From the NCBI RefSeq assembly GCF_000745265.1, contig NZ_JQNN01000001.1, positions 3,844,001-3,908,000 of the forward strand: a stretch of 64,000 nt of DNA. Reading direction: 5' to 3'. This document shows positions 25,541 through 34,264 of the stretch, piece by piece. Position numbers and translations under genes: made by a program. Source of the DNA: Massilia sp. 9096 (lineage in GTDB: Bacteria > Pseudomonadota > Gammaproteobacteria > Burkholderiales > Burkholderiaceae_D). Each line of letters begins with the position of its first letter. Position 1 is the first letter of the stretch. The notes beneath the pieces are model-generated. The model did no database searches. It was not told where the DNA came from and worked only from the letters and a program-made list of their open reading frames with translations.

Positions 25541-27205
25541 TCAGGACGCCAGCAGCTCGCGCGCGTGCTTGCGCGTGGTTTCGGTGATCTCGATACCGCC
25601 CAGCATACGCGCGACTTCCTCCACGCGCGCCTTGGTGTCGAGCACATCGATGCGCGAGACGGTCTTGCCGGCATCGGTCGTGCCCTTGGCTACCTGGAAG
25701 TGCTGGTTGGCCTGGCTCGCGACCTGCGGCAGGTGGGTCACGCACAGCACCTGGCGGCTCTGGCCGAGGCGCTTGAGCAGGCGCCCCACCACCTCGGCGA
25801 CGCCGCCGCCGATGCCGGTGTCGACCTCGTCGAAGATCAGCGTCGGCACCGTGGTCGCATTGGCCGTGATCACGGAAATCGCCAGCGAGATGCGCGCCAG
25901 CTCGCCGCCCGAGGCGACCTTCGCCAGCGGACGCGCCGCCACGCCGGCGTGACCGGCAACCAGGAACTCGACCTGCTCCAGGCCATACACGGCCGGCTCG
26001 CACGGATTGAGCGCGACCACGAAGCGTCCGCCGCTCATCGACAGTTCCTGCATCGCTTCCGACACCTGGCTCGACAGGCGCTGGGCCGCCGCGTTGCGGG
26101 TCGCGCTCAGCTTTTTGGCCGCGTCCATGTACACCGACCTGGCTTTTTCCTCCTGGCGGCGCAAGCCTTCGACGTCGCTGGCGTCGGCCAGCTGGCGCAG
26201 CTTGGCCTTCAGGGTGGCGTGCTCGTCCGGCAGCTCCTCGGGCGTGACGCGGAACTTGCGGGCCGTGCTGTGGATCGCATCCATGCGCGCGTCGACTTGC
26301 GCCAGGCGCTCGGGATCGAGCTCGACCTTGTCGATGTAGTCGTTCAGGGCATACACGGCCTCCTGCAGCTGGATGCGCGCCGGCTCCATGCAGTCGAGCA
26401 CGTTCTGCAGGCCGGCATCGACGTCGGCCAGCTTGGCCAGCTTCTGGTTCATCGAGGACAGCTGCGACAGGATCGGCTGTTCGGATTCCGAGATCGCGTT
26501 GAGGGCTTCCTGCGCGCCTTCGAGCAGGCTGGCGGCGTGCGACAGGCGGCTGTGCTCGTTGCTGATCTCCACCCATTCGCCGGGCTTCGCGGCCAGTTTG
26601 TCGAGTTCGCCGACCTGCCATTCGAGGCGCTCGCGTTCCAGCAGCACGTTCTTGGCGTTGGTCTCGAATTCCTCGCGCTGGCGCGCCAGCGCGCGCCAGG
26701 CTTTGTAGGTGCCGGCCACTTCCTGCACCTGCAGCACGGCCGCGGCGTCGCGCACCGCGACCTGGTTGTCGAGCAGCGCGCGCTGGGCGTCCTGCTTGAG
26801 CAGCGACTGGTGCGCATGCTGGCCGTGGATGTCGACCAGCAGCTCGCCCAGCTCGCGCAGCTGGCCGGCGGTGGCGGCGCTGCCGTTGATGTAAGCCTTG
26901 GAACGACCGGCGTTGTCGATCACGCGGCGCAGCAGCGCGCCGCCATCCTCGAGCTCGAACTCGTGCTGCTGGAGCCAGCGCGAGGCCGCGGGCGTGAGGG
27001 CGAAATCGGCGCTGATGTCGGCCTTGGCCGCGCCTTCGCGCACCATGCTCGCCTCCCCGCGCCCCCCGAGCGCCAGCTGCAGCGCATCGATCAGGATCGA
27101 CTTGCCGGCGCCGGTCTCGCCGGTGAATACCGTGAAGCCATTCGAGAACTCGAGCTCGATCGTATCGACGATGACGAAGTCGCGGATGGTCAATGTGCGC
27201 AACAT
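25541..27205 (-). CDS. recN: DNA repair protein RecN
   Basis: 554 residues, SMC-like ATPase for double-strand break repair. Walker A GETGAGKS (residues 29-36), a long coiled-coil middle, ABC signature VASGGELARISLAI and Walker B TLIFDEVDTGIGG near the C terminus. recN is a classic SOS gene; here it is second after nadK, 56 nt downstream on the same strand, with a LexA box before nadK (28248-28263). No separate LexA box was found directly before recN. Confidence 0.97.
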   Translation of the reverse strand: MLRTLTIRDFVIVDTIELEFSNGFTVFTGETGAGKSILIDALQLALGGRGEASMVREGAAKADISADFALTPAASRWLQQHEFELEDGGALLRRVIDNAGRSKAYINGSAATAGQLRELGELLVDIHGQHAHQSLLKQDAQRALLDNQVAVRDAAAVLQVQEVAGTYKAWRALARQREEFETNAKNVLLERERLEWQVGELDKLAAKPGEWVEISNEHSRLSHAASLLEGAQEALNAISESEQPILSQLSSMNQKLAKLADVDAGLQNVLDCMEPARIQLQEAVYALNDYIDKVELDPERLAQVDARMDAIHSTARKFRVTPEELPDEHATLKAKLRQLADASDVEGLRRQEEKARSVYMDAAKKLSATRNAAAQRLSSQVSEAMQELSMSGGRFVVALNPCEPAVYGLEQVEFLVAGHAGVAARPLAKVASGGELARISLAISVITANATTVPTLIFDEVDTGIGGGVAEVVGRLLKRLGQSRQVLCVTHLPQVASQANQHFQVAKGTTDAGKTVSRIDVLDTKARVEEVARMLGGIEITETTRKHARELLAS

Positions 27206-27261
27206 GAAGGAACAGGTCTCCCGATTGGATTCTTGAAGCGTTGTGGGTATTGGCGCGCGGA

Positions 27262-28164
27262 TTACTTGAGCTTGCCTTCGCTGGACGGGTATTCGTTCCA
27301 GTGCAGCTTCTCGCGCAGCGTGTTGTAGTAGCTCCAGCCTTCCGGATGCAGGAAGGTGATGGTGTTGGGCGAACGCGAGATCACGATCTGGTCGCCGTGC
27401 TGCAGGCTCGTGAACGTCTGCATGTCGAAGTTCACGCTGATATCGCGCCCGTTGATGATCTCGACCACGATCTCGCTGCTGTCGGGCACGACGATCGGAC
27501 GGTTCGACAACGCATGCGGCGCGATCGGCACCAGCACGATGCCGGCCAGTGTCGGGTGCAGCAGCGGCCCCCCTGCCGACAGCGCGTACGCGGTCGAACC
27601 GGTGGGCGTGGAGATGATCAGGCCGTCCGAACGCTGGTTATACATGAAGGCGCCGTCGACTGTCACCTTGAGCTCGGCCATGCCGGCCCCGCTGCCACGC
27701 GCCACCACGACATCATTGACCGCAACCGAACAATGGATCTGCTCGCCACCGCGCACCACCCGCGCTTCGAGCAGCACGCGCTCCTCGGCCTTGGACTTGC
27801 CGCTGAGGATCTCGGCCAGCGCCGGCAGCACGCGGTCCATCGGGATGTCGGTGATGAAGCCCAGCCGCCCCTGGTTGATGCCGATCAGCGGCACTTTGTA
27901 GCGGGCCAGCTGGCGCGCCACGCCCAGCATCGTGCCGTCGCCGCCGAGCACGATGGCGAGCTTGGCCAGGCGGCCGATATCGTCGACCGGCATCGCGTCC
28001 ACGCCCGCCACCTGCACATGCTCCGCCGTGTCTGCTTCCAGCACCACGCGATAGCCGCCGACGCGCAAAAAGTCGACGATGGCTTGCACCGGCTGTTCGA
28101 TGCCGGCGGTGTTGTGCCGCACGACCAGCGCGATGGTTTGTTGCGGTTCAGGCGTAGCGGGCAT
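27262..28164 (-). CDS. nadK: NAD kinase
   Basis: 300 residues. Phosphorylates NAD+ to NADP+ with ATP or polyphosphate. The GGDGTML motif (residues 74-80) and [11 protein letters not shown] are diagnostic, followed by the [10 protein letters not shown]-terminal beta-sandwich region. It starts [18 protein letters not shown]. It leads the nadK-recN transcript. In many Burkholderiales hrcA lies next to nadK; none is found here. Confidence 0.96.
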   Translation of the reverse strand: MPATPEPQQTIALVVRHNTAGIEQPVQAIVDFLRVGGYRVVLEADTAEHVQVAGVDAMPVDDIGRLAKLAIVLGGDGTMLGVARQLARYKVPLIGINQGRLGFITDIPMDRVLPALAEILSGKSKAEERVLLEARVVRGGEQIHCSVAVNDVVVARGSGAGMAELKVTVDGAFMYNQRSDGLIISTPTGSTAYALSAGGPLLHPTLAGIVLVPIAPHALSNRPIVVPDSSEIVVEIINGRDISVNFDMQTFTSLQHGDQIVISRSPNTITFLHPEGWSYYNTLREKLHWNEYPSSEGKLK

Positions 28165-28247
28165 ACGGATCTCGACGGTGGGAAAACAGGGACACGGGAA
28201 GATTAACCGATTCGACCGGCTTCTGCACTATCGCAACTCAGCAATGA

Positions 28248-28263
28248 CTGTACAAAAGCACAG
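28248..28263. promoter_or_regulatory. LexA (SOS) box upstream of nadK-recN
   Basis: CTGT-N8-ACAG with flanking A/T (ACTGTACAAAAGCACAGTAT), a perfect match to the gammaproteobacterial/betaproteobacterial LexA half-sites. It overlaps the -10 of the minus-strand promoter at 28262-28291, the standard place for repression. Confidence 0.85.
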
Positions 28264-28291
28264 TATAATTTGCGCGCGTCCGATCCGGCAA
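28262..28291 (-). promoter_or_regulatory. Sigma-70 promoter of nadK-recN
   Basis: On the minus strand: TTGCCG (28286-28291), 18-nt spacer, TATACT (28262-28267). The -10 overlaps the LexA box, so damage induction is expected. The leader is about 95 nt. Confidence 0.65.
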
Positions 28292-28319
28292 GAGACTTGA
28301 TGAACGCTTTGCCGAATGC

Positions 28320-29324
28320 TCAGTGCATGATCCCGAACAATACGGCCGCCGCCACCGCCAGCGAAATGGTGATCAAGTGGAACATCATCAAGACGATCCA
28401 GCGCAGCCCGGTCAGGATCCGCCCGCCGCCATACACGTGGCGCATTGCGATCGGCGTGTAGATCAGCAGCCAGACTTGCAGCACGAAAGTGAGCAGGCCC
28501 AGGTGCATGCCGTCCGGTATCGACATCGCGAGGGTCATGGCCAGGAACGCGAAGCCATTCGTATGCAGGGCGAACAGGAGGTGCTCGCCGTAACGCTTGC
28601 CGGAACCCAGGTACAGCACTTTCAGGTACAGCGCGAAAAACGGCATCATGAAGAAGATCGCATAAGGCGCGTAGCTGAAGAATGCCGCCTTTCCTGTATC
28701 CCATTTTTCCTGCGACGGCATGTCGAAGAAGGCATCGGCCTTGTGCGCGGCGTGGCTGTTGATGGGGGCAAGTTGTTCGTGCACCCAGGTCTTGACGTCA
28801 TTGGTCTCGCCGGGCTTGTCCTCATGGATCAGCTCGGCGATTTCGCCCCGCCGGTCTTCGTGGACCATGCCCGCGACATCGGCCGATTTCGGCTTTGCGG
28901 CGCCTGGCGCATGCGTTGCCGTTGCCGCCGGCTTCCCGGCAACGCCCGCCTTCGGCAGCTTGGTCTCGTCCAGCTGCACGTTATCGTGCCCGCCGTATTT
29001 CATCACCGCGAAAAAGATCAGGCTGAAGGTCAGGTACAAACGCAAGGGCTGCACGTAACGTACGCGCCGGCCTTTGATGTATTCGAGGGTCAGGCGACCT
29101 GGCCGGAACAAAAGCAGGCCCAGCGACTTCCAAAGCTTGCCTTCGAGTGCAACGTAATGGCCGATGAATTCGTGCATGAACTCGCGCGTGCTGGCGACGT
29201 GCACGACGGTCTCCTGGCCGCATTCATGGCAAAAATGCCCGGACACCGCGGCGCCGCAGTTCAAGCAGTTGGCGGGGGCAACATGGTGATCCAGGGCTTC
29301 AGTGTTCACGACTTGTTCCGGCAA
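28320..29324 (-). CDS. DUF3667 membrane protein with N-terminal zinc-ribbon
   Basis: 334 residues. The N-terminal segment CLNCGAAVSGHFCHECGQE is a CxxC...CxxC zinc ribbon, followed by the DUF3667 pattern (HEFIGHYVALEGKLWKSLGLLLFRPGRLTLEYIKGRR). The middle is hydrophilic and Ala/Lys-rich, then four hydrophobic segments at the C terminus. Function unknown; such proteins are common in Bacteroidetes and Proteobacteria. It lies upstream of nadK on the same strand, but the LexA-controlled promoter lies between. Confidence 0.85.
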   Translation of the reverse strand: MPEQVVNTEALDHHVAPANCLNCGAAVSGHFCHECGQETVVHVASTREFMHEFIGHYVALEGKLWKSLGLLLFRPGRLTLEYIKGRRVRYVQPLRLYLTFSLIFFAVMKYGGHDNVQLDETKLPKAGVAGKPAATATHAPGAAKPKSADVAGMVHEDRRGEIAELIHEDKPGETNDVKTWVHEQLAPINSHAAHKADAFFDMPSQEKWDTGKAAFFSYAPYAIFFMMPFFALYLKVLYLGSGKRYGEHLLFALHTNGFAFLAMTLAMSIPDGMHLGLLTFVLQVWLLIYTPIAMRHVYGGGRILTGLRWIVLMMFHLITISLAVAAAVLFGIMH

Positions 29325-29439
29325 GCGTCAGCAATACGCACATGCTAACCATTTAATTGCAAAAAATCATCATCCAATTGCGCGACCGCCTTCGAAGCGA
29401 CCGTTTAGGATTCAAGCAATTGCATACAAGGAGGCCGTC

Positions 29440-29757
29440 ATGGATGAGGAAAAAGATCGCGTCGTAAATACCGACCGCAAGATCGAGGAACAAAGCTATA
29501 AACGCGAGCCGCACGAGCGCGACGAGTCGCCCGACGGGCAGAGCATCAAGCCGCGCGGGATCATGGCCCAGGCTGCGGAAGACCTGGAGCAGGGCCTGGT
29601 CGACACCGAAAACTACGAAGGCCGCGGCACCCCCGGCCTGGAGCAGGTGATCACGCCGCGCCCGGATGCCACCGGCCAGGCCAATCCGCAGCCCGGCCGC
29701 AACCGCGACATGCGCGACCACGATTCCGTCAACACCGACACCACCGAAAACCGCTAA
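29440..29757 (+). CDS. Small hydrophilic protein of unknown function
   Basis: 105 residues, almost wholly charged and polar, with no hydrophobic core (MDEEKDRVVNTDRKIEEQSY.. MRDHDSVNTDTTENR), probably disordered. VNTD occurs near both ends. A strong ribosome site AAGGAGG lies 5 nt before the ATG. It is 12 nt upstream of the OsmC gene, so the two are likely co-transcribed, which suggests a stress role by association only. Confidence 0.75.
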   Translation: MDEEKDRVVNTDRKIEEQSYKREPHERDESPDGQSIKPRGIMAQAAEDLEQGLVDTENYEGRGTPGLEQVITPRPDATGQANPQPGRNRDMRDHDSVNTDTTENR

Positions 29758-29769
29758 CAGGAGAATCCG

Positions 29770-30198
29770 ATGATCAAACGTAAGGGCAGCGCCGTCTGGA
29801 GCGGCGGTCTGAAAGATGGCAAAGGTACGGTCTCGACCCAGAGCGGCGTCCTGAACCAGTCGCAATACGGCTTCAACACCCGTTTCGAAGACGGCCCCGG
29901 CACCAACCCCGAGGAATTGCTGGGCGCGGCGCACGCCGGCTGCTTCACGATGGCGCTGTCGGCCCAGCTGGGCGAAGCCGGCATGACCGCCGAAAAGCTC
30001 GAGACCACGGCCACGGTCTCGCTCGACAAGGTCGAGGGCGGCTTCGCCATCAACGCCGTCCACCTGGACCTGGTCGCCACCATCCCGGGCGCCAGCGAAG
30101 AGGCATTCCAGGAAGCGGCGCACAAGGCCAAGGAAGGCTGCCCGGTGTCCAAGCTGTTCAACGCCAACATCACGCTGGACGCGAAACTGCAGGCCTGA
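29770..30198 (+). CDS. OsmC family peroxiredoxin-like protein
   Basis: 142 residues. Organic-hydroperoxide reductase family (OsmC/Ohr). The two redox cysteines are visible in AAHAGCFTMALS and EGCPVSKLF, with an N-terminal WSGGLKDGKG typical of OsmC. Thiol-dependent reduction of organic peroxides, cytosolic. GGAGAA precedes the ATG. Co-directional with the small hydrophilic gene 12 nt upstream. Confidence 0.92.
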   Translation: MIKRKGSAVWSGGLKDGKGTVSTQSGVLNQSQYGFNTRFEDGPGTNPEELLGAAHAGCFTMALSAQLGEAGMTAEKLETTATVSLDKVEGGFAINAVHLDLVATIPGASEEAFQEAAHKAKEGCPVSKLFNANITLDAKLQA

Positions 30199-30219
30199 CC
30201 TTGCAAGGTTCTCCTGGCC

Positions 30220-30255
30220 CGCGCGCGCGCGTATGCACACGCGTACGCGCGCGCA
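30220..30255. repeat. 36-bp alternating purine-pyrimidine tract with internal inverted repeat
   Basis: From 30220 to 30255 every step alternates purine and pyrimidine, mostly CG with CA and TA steps. GCGCGCGCGTA (30223-30233) and TACGCGCGCGC (30244-30254) are inverted copies with a 10-nt loop. The tract can form Z-DNA or a cruciform, and in RNA a hairpin after osmC. No T run follows. Confidence 0.7.
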
Positions 30256-30333
30256 AAGGCCGGGCACGCGTCAGCAAAGTTCATGGCGAGCGCATACAAT
30301 TCCTGTTTTCCTGCCACTTCTCCAAGGACCACA

Positions 30334-30747
30334 ATGCGCCTCCTGCACACCATGTTACGCGTCGGCGACCTGCAACGCTCCATCGACTTCTACACCAAGG
30401 TGCTTGGCATGAAACTGCTGCGCACCAGCGAAAACCCGGAATACAAGTACACCCTGGCCTTCGTCGGCTACGGCAACAATCCGGATCACGCCGAACTCGA
30501 GCTGACCTACAACTGGGGTACCGACAAGTACGAGATGGGCACCGCCTACGGCCACATCGCGATCTCGGCCGAAGACATCTACAAGACCTGCGAGCAGGTG
30601 CGCGCCGCCGGCGGCAACATCACGCGCGAACCGGGTCCGGTCAAGGGCGGCAGCACCGTGATCGCCTTCATCACCGACCCGGATGGCTACAAGGTCGAGC
30701 TGATCGAGCGCGCCGACAACGAGGGCGGCGGCGGCCTGAGCAACTAA
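30334..30747 (+). CDS. gloA: Lactoylglutathione lyase (glyoxalase I)
   Basis: 137 residues. Converts the methylglyoxal-glutathione hemithioacetal to S-lactoylglutathione. Matches Glo[29 protein letters not shown], the metal ligands in [26 protein letters not shown] and [12 protein letters not shown]. The start is [13 protein letters not shown] sits just before. Upstream codons in frame to 30283 lack similarity. Confidence 0.96.
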   Translation: MRLLHTMLRVGDLQRSIDFYTKVLGMKLLRTSENPEYKYTLAFVGYGNNPDHAELELTYNWGTDKYEMGTAYGHIAISAEDIYKTCEQVRAAGGNITREPGPVKGGSTVIAFITDPDGYKVELIERADNEGGGGLSN

Positions 30748-30861
30748 GCCGGTCAACCTAACGGGCCCAGCGGCAAACCGGCCGGCGCCAGCAGGCTCGG
30801 ACGGACGCTGCTACAATGCCCCGGCCCGCTTGCTGTCCTGCAGCCGGCGGCCAACCAATAC

Positions 30862-31006
30862 GTCTTCGGGGCGGGGTGCGATTCCCCACCGGCGGTATGG
30901 CCATGCGTGATGCACGGCCGAGCCCGCGAGCGCCTGCGGTCACGATCGCAGGGTCAGCAGACCTGGTGAGATGCCAGGGCCGACGGTATAGTCCGGATGA
31001 AAGAAG
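30862..31006 (+). ncRNA. FMN riboswitch (RFN element)
   Basis: The RFN hallmarks are in order: CTTCGGGGCGGGGTGCGATTCCCCACCGGCGG split over the first two helices, then AGCCCGCGAGCGCC, a variable arm, GGGTCAGCAGACCTGGTGAGATGCCAGGGCCGACGGT and AGTCCGGATGAAAGAAGATG. It lies about 130 nt before ribB and senses FMN to repress riboflavin synthesis. A hairpin (31021-31053) and a smaller one (31093-31109) between it and the ribB ribosome site are likely parts of the switching region. Confidence 0.95.
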
Positions 31007-31020
31007 ATGTGCGTTATCAC

Positions 31021-31053
31021 GCGCTGCCGCATGCCGTTTGGCATGGGTGGCGC
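31021..31053 (+). promoter_or_regulatory. Hairpin in the ribB leader expression platform
   Basis: CATGCC (31030-31035) / GGCATG (31040-31045) with a GTTT loop, extended by CC/GG, two G-T pairs and GCGC/GCGC. No T run follows, so control may be at translation start rather than termination. A second stem TGCACGC / GCGTGCA (31093-31109) stands 13 nt before the GAGGAG ribosome site. Confidence 0.45.
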
Positions 31054-31135
31054 GGCGTTTCGCTTTGCCCTGATGCGTTTTTCGCTTAACCTTGCACGCC
31101 TCGCGTGCATGACACCAACTGCGAGGAGCGTCTCA

Positions 31136-31792
31136 ATGACCACCCCATCCTTTACCATTCTCAGCGACGACCTGGAAGGCCGCATGGCCGCCGCCATCGA
31201 AGCCACGCGCAACGGTACGCCAGTCATCCTGCTCGACGATTTCGATCGCGAGAACGAAGCCGACCTGATCGTCGCCGCCGAAAAACTCACCGTCGAGAGC
31301 ATGGCCCTGATGATTCGCGAGTGCAGCGGCATCGTCTGCCTGTGCCTGTCCGACGAGAAAGTGCGCGCGCTCGAACTGCCGCCGATGGCGCCGGAGAACG
31401 GCAGCCGCTACGGCACGCCGTTCACCGTCTCGATCGAGGCGCGCGAAGGCGTCACCACCGGCGTCTCGGCCCAGGACCGCGTCACCACCATCCGCACCGC
31501 GATCGCCGCCGACGCCAAGCCGCACGACCTGGTGCGTCCGGGCCACGTGTTCCCGCTGCGCGCCAACCCGGCCGGCGTGCTGGCCAGAGCCGGCCACACC
31601 GAGGGTTCGGTCGATATGGCGATCATGGCCGGGCTGGCGCCGGCAGCCGTGCTGTGCGAACTGATGAACGAAGACGGCACCATGATGCGCGGCGAAGCCA
31701 TCGAAGCCTTCGCGCGCGCGCGCGGGTTCACGATCCTGACCATCGCCGAGATGATCGAGTGGCGCACCCGCCATGAGCAGAAGGCTGCCTGA
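31136..31792 (+). CDS. ribB: 3,4-dihydroxy-2-butanone-4-phosphate synthase
   Basis: 218 residues. Makes DHBP and formate from ribulose 5-phosphate for riboflavin synthesis. The acidic loop [16 protein letters not shown] is diagnostic; [25 protein letters not shown] and HTEGSVDMA follow. Only the RibB domain is present, no GTP cyclohydrolase II. GAGGAG is 8 nt before the ATG. An earlier ATG at 31007 lies in the riboswitch 3' side and is not used. The leader shows direct FMN feedback. Confidence 0.96.
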   Translation: MTTPSFTILSDDLEGRMAAAIEATRNGTPVILLDDFDRENEADLIVAAEKLTVESMALMIRECSGIVCLCLSDEKVRALELPPMAPENGSRYGTPFTVSIEAREGVTTGVSAQDRVTTIRTAIAADAKPHDLVRPGHVFPLRANPAGVLARAGHTEGSVDMAIMAGLAPAAVLCELMNEDGTMMRGEAIEAFARARGFTILTIAEMIEWRTRHEQKAA

Positions 31793-31799
31793 GCCTCGG

Positions 31800-31838
31800 C
31801 TCAGTGGCGTAGCTCAGTGACGTAACTCAGTGACGTAA
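31800..31838. repeat. 13-bp tandem repeat x 3
   Basis: Units CTCAGTGGCGTAG, CTCAGTGACGTAA, CTCAGTGACGTAA, covering the stop codon of the HAF-repeat gene. Probably slippage. Confidence 0.8.
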
Positions 31839-33036
31839 CTTCAGCAGCGCCAGTCCATGGTTGGTGCGGACGGCGATGTTGCCGTCGTCCGCCACCGCCA
31901 GTGCCTGCACCACCACCAGGTCGGCCGGCGCGTCGTGCAGGCGCGTGTTCAGGTCGACGATGCCCTCCTTCGCGGTCCACGAAATCGCGTGCTCGCTGCC
32001 CGCGCCAATCGACGAGCCGACCACCAGGCCGCTCGCGTTGATCGCCACCGCATCCGAAAAATTGCTGCCGGCCAGGGCGCCGATGCTGGTCATCGTCTTG
32101 CCGTCGTAGACGAAGCCGCGCTGGCTGCCGTCCGCCACGTTCGAATGGCCGATCGCGATGCCGGCCGCGTTGAGCGCGACCGCCTCGGCCGAATCGCCGC
32201 CCAGCGTGCCGATGATGCGCAGCACCCCCTTCTCGTAATAAAAAGCACTCAGCGGGCCGTCGCCGGTCCGGGTGTTAGCCGACGACCTGGCCGGCGTCGT
32301 TGACGTCTTGCGCCAGCGAATTGGCGCTGCGTGAGCCCAGGTCCTGCAGCGGACCGCCAGTGCCGCTGTCGTAGACGAAGGCGTGATACCAGCCGTTGGC
32401 CGGGCCATAGGAATACCCCACCACCAGCCCGGCCGTGTTGCTGTCCAGCGCGAAGGAATCGCCGCCGAAGCTGCCGAGGTCGCGCATCGTCTTGCCGTCG
32501 TAATAGAAGGCGTGCGTCTGGCCGGCCGGGGTCGTGGCCCAGCCGGCGATCTTGCCGCAGGAATTGATCGCGTTGCCGAAGGAATAGCCTCCGCCCAGCG
32601 TCCCCAGGTCATGCATGGCGCCATCGTAGAAAAAAGCATGCGCCGTGCCGTCCGCCCTGCCCGACCAGCCGGTGACGTGGCCGCAGTAGTTGACCGCCAG
32701 GGCGCGCGCGTATGCGCCTCCGAGCGTGCCCAGGTCGACCGAAGTGCTGCCGTTGTACAGGAAGGCGCGTGGGTTGCCGTCGGCGCCGCCAAACGAGGTG
32801 CCGGCGACGATGCCGCCATTGGCGATGCCCTTGCGCGTGATGTCGCCGTAGACGTCGGGGATCCCGAGCGGGATGACGTCATAGGTCGGGCCGCGGTAGC
32901 CATCCGATACCGGCAAGGCAGGCGTTGGATGGGCGTCGTCCCCACCGCCGCCACCACAGGCGGCCAGCAGGACGGTCAGGGTCAGCGCAGCGATGCGCGG
33001 CGCGGCAACAGTGGATTGCGTGTAAGACGTGAACAT
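31827..33036 (-). pseudogene. HAF-repeat lipoprotein gene broken by a single-base frameshift
   Basis: The first 253 codons read from 33036: a lipoprotein signal (LTVLLAACGGGGGDD, lipobox LAAC) then HAF-type repeats such as VDLGTLGGAYARALAVN, HDLGTLGGGYSFGNAIN and RDLGSFGGDSFALDSNT. A TAA at 32275-32277 stops the frame after VNDAGQVVG. The next frame continues the same repeat pattern at once (TRTGDGPLSAFYYEKG.. IIGTLGGDSAEAVALNAAG) to 31827. Removing one T of the TT at 32275-32276 restores GYTRTGDG and a protein of about 402 residues. It is either a recent pseudogene or a sequencing error. HAF proteins are extracellular repeat proteins of unknown role. Confidence 0.85.
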
Positions 33037-33188
33037 GGCGACCTCGCTTTAAAAACAAAGGGTTCACGCCTGAGTGTAGGAGCGTAGTCGCAGCCGGTTC
33101 GCATAAAGTAGAGTTTGCTTGGCACTGCTCAAGCTGCTATCTACGGAGCAATGTAGAGCGGAAATTTTTAGCTGCAGACGAAAAAAAA

Positions 33189-33204
33189 GGCTGTGTTCGC
33201 GTTA
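33189..33204. repeat. Left terminal inverted repeat of the insertion sequence
   Basis: 16 bp, identical to the complement of 34249-34264. Confidence 0.92.
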
Positions 33205-33270
33205 GTTAAGTGAACCAAACGGCGTTGCCGAAGTCTTACGCATTGTCGAGTTAGCCCATCGGGAGTGACG

Positions 33271-34251
33271 ATGCAACGGCCCACCTTCAGCGAATTTTTC
33301 ACCCTGCTTTCTGGCGCAACATTGTCCAGCAGCGAGCTGGCGCAATTGCGCGCCTGGATTGCCGGCATCCGCGACCCGTCCGAGTGCCTGGCACTGGTCG
33401 AAGCGGCCGCGGCAGGCCGGCCCTGTCCGCATTGCAGCGGTGTGCGGCTGCACCGCTGCGGCCGCGCCAGCGGCTTGCAACGGTTTCGCTGCCTCGGCTG
33501 TGACCGCTCTTTCAATGCCCTGACCGGCACGCCGCTGGCGCGGCTGCGCAAGCGCGAACGCTGGCTGCCTTATCTTCAGTGCATGCTCGAGTCGCGTACC
33601 GTACGCCAGGCCGCGCGCGACACCGGCGTGCACCGAACCACGAGTTTTCGCTGGCGCCACCGGTTCGGACCGGGGGCCGCGCACCATCGGCCGTCGACGT
33701 TGTCGGCGATCGTCGAAGCCGACGAGACCTATCGCCTCGAATCGCAAAAGGGCGCGCGCCAGTTGACGCGTCCGCCCAGGCGACGCGGCGGCCTGGCCAG
33801 CCGGCGCGGCATCAACCGCGAGCACGACTGCCTGCTGGTGGTGCGCGATCGCAACGGCCTGACGCTGGATTTTCATACCGGCCGCGGTCCCGTGACGGCA
33901 GCACAATTGCGCTCGCGCCTGACACCCGTGCTTTCTCCCGACGTGCTCTTGATCAGCGACAGCGCAGCGGCGTATGCCTGCTTCGCCGCCGAGACCGGGA
34001 TCACGCACGCGCCCGTCAACCTGCGTGCGGGCCGGCGTGCACGCGGCGCGATCCATCTCCAGAACGTCAATGGCTGGCACAGCCGTTTCAAAAGCTGGCT
34101 AATGCGCTTCAAGGGTGTCGCCAGTCGCTACCTGGCGAACTATTCCGGCTGGCAGCGGTTACTCGATGCACATGAGTTGAAGACACCTGCGCAATGGCTG
34201 TGTGCTGCGGTACGTCAAGCTCAGTCGAGGCAGGTGCAAACGTCGACTTAA
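33271..34251 (+). CDS. IS1595-family-like transposase
   Basis: 326 residues. N-terminal zinc ribbon (CPHCSG...RFRCLGCDRSF, about residues 50-82), helix-turn-helix-like RQAARDTGVHRTTSFRWRHRF, and a DDE-type core with acidic residues in IVEADETY and ISDSAAAY and the NVNGWHSRFKSWL segment, as in ISXO2-like IS1595 transposases. ATG at 33271 is preceded by GGGAG. The TAA stop lies inside the right inverted repeat. The gene looks intact and could be active. Subgroup not certain. Confidence 0.88.
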   Translation: MQRPTFSEFFTLLSGATLSSSELAQLRAWIAGIRDPSECLALVEAAAAGRPCPHCSGVRLHRCGRASGLQRFRCLGCDRSFNALTGTPLARLRKRERWLPYLQCMLESRTVRQAARDTGVHRTTSFRWRHRFGPGAAHHRPSTLSAIVEADETYRLESQKGARQLTRPPRRRGGLASRRGINREHDCLLVVRDRNGLTLDFHTGRGPVTAAQLRSRLTPVLSPDVLLISDSAAAYACFAAETGITHAPVNLRAGRRARGAIHLQNVNGWHSRFKSWLMRFKGVASRYLANYSGWQRLLDAHELKTPAQWLCAAVRQAQSRQVQTST

Positions 34252-34264
34252 CGCGAACACAGCC
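34249..34264. repeat. Right terminal inverted repeat of the insertion sequence
   Basis: 16 bp, exact complement of 33189-33204; its first three bases form the transposase stop codon. Confidence 0.92.

Noticed and set aside
25502..27328. A 608-codon plus-strand frame opposite recN
   Set aside because: Antisense shadow; no domain recognised.
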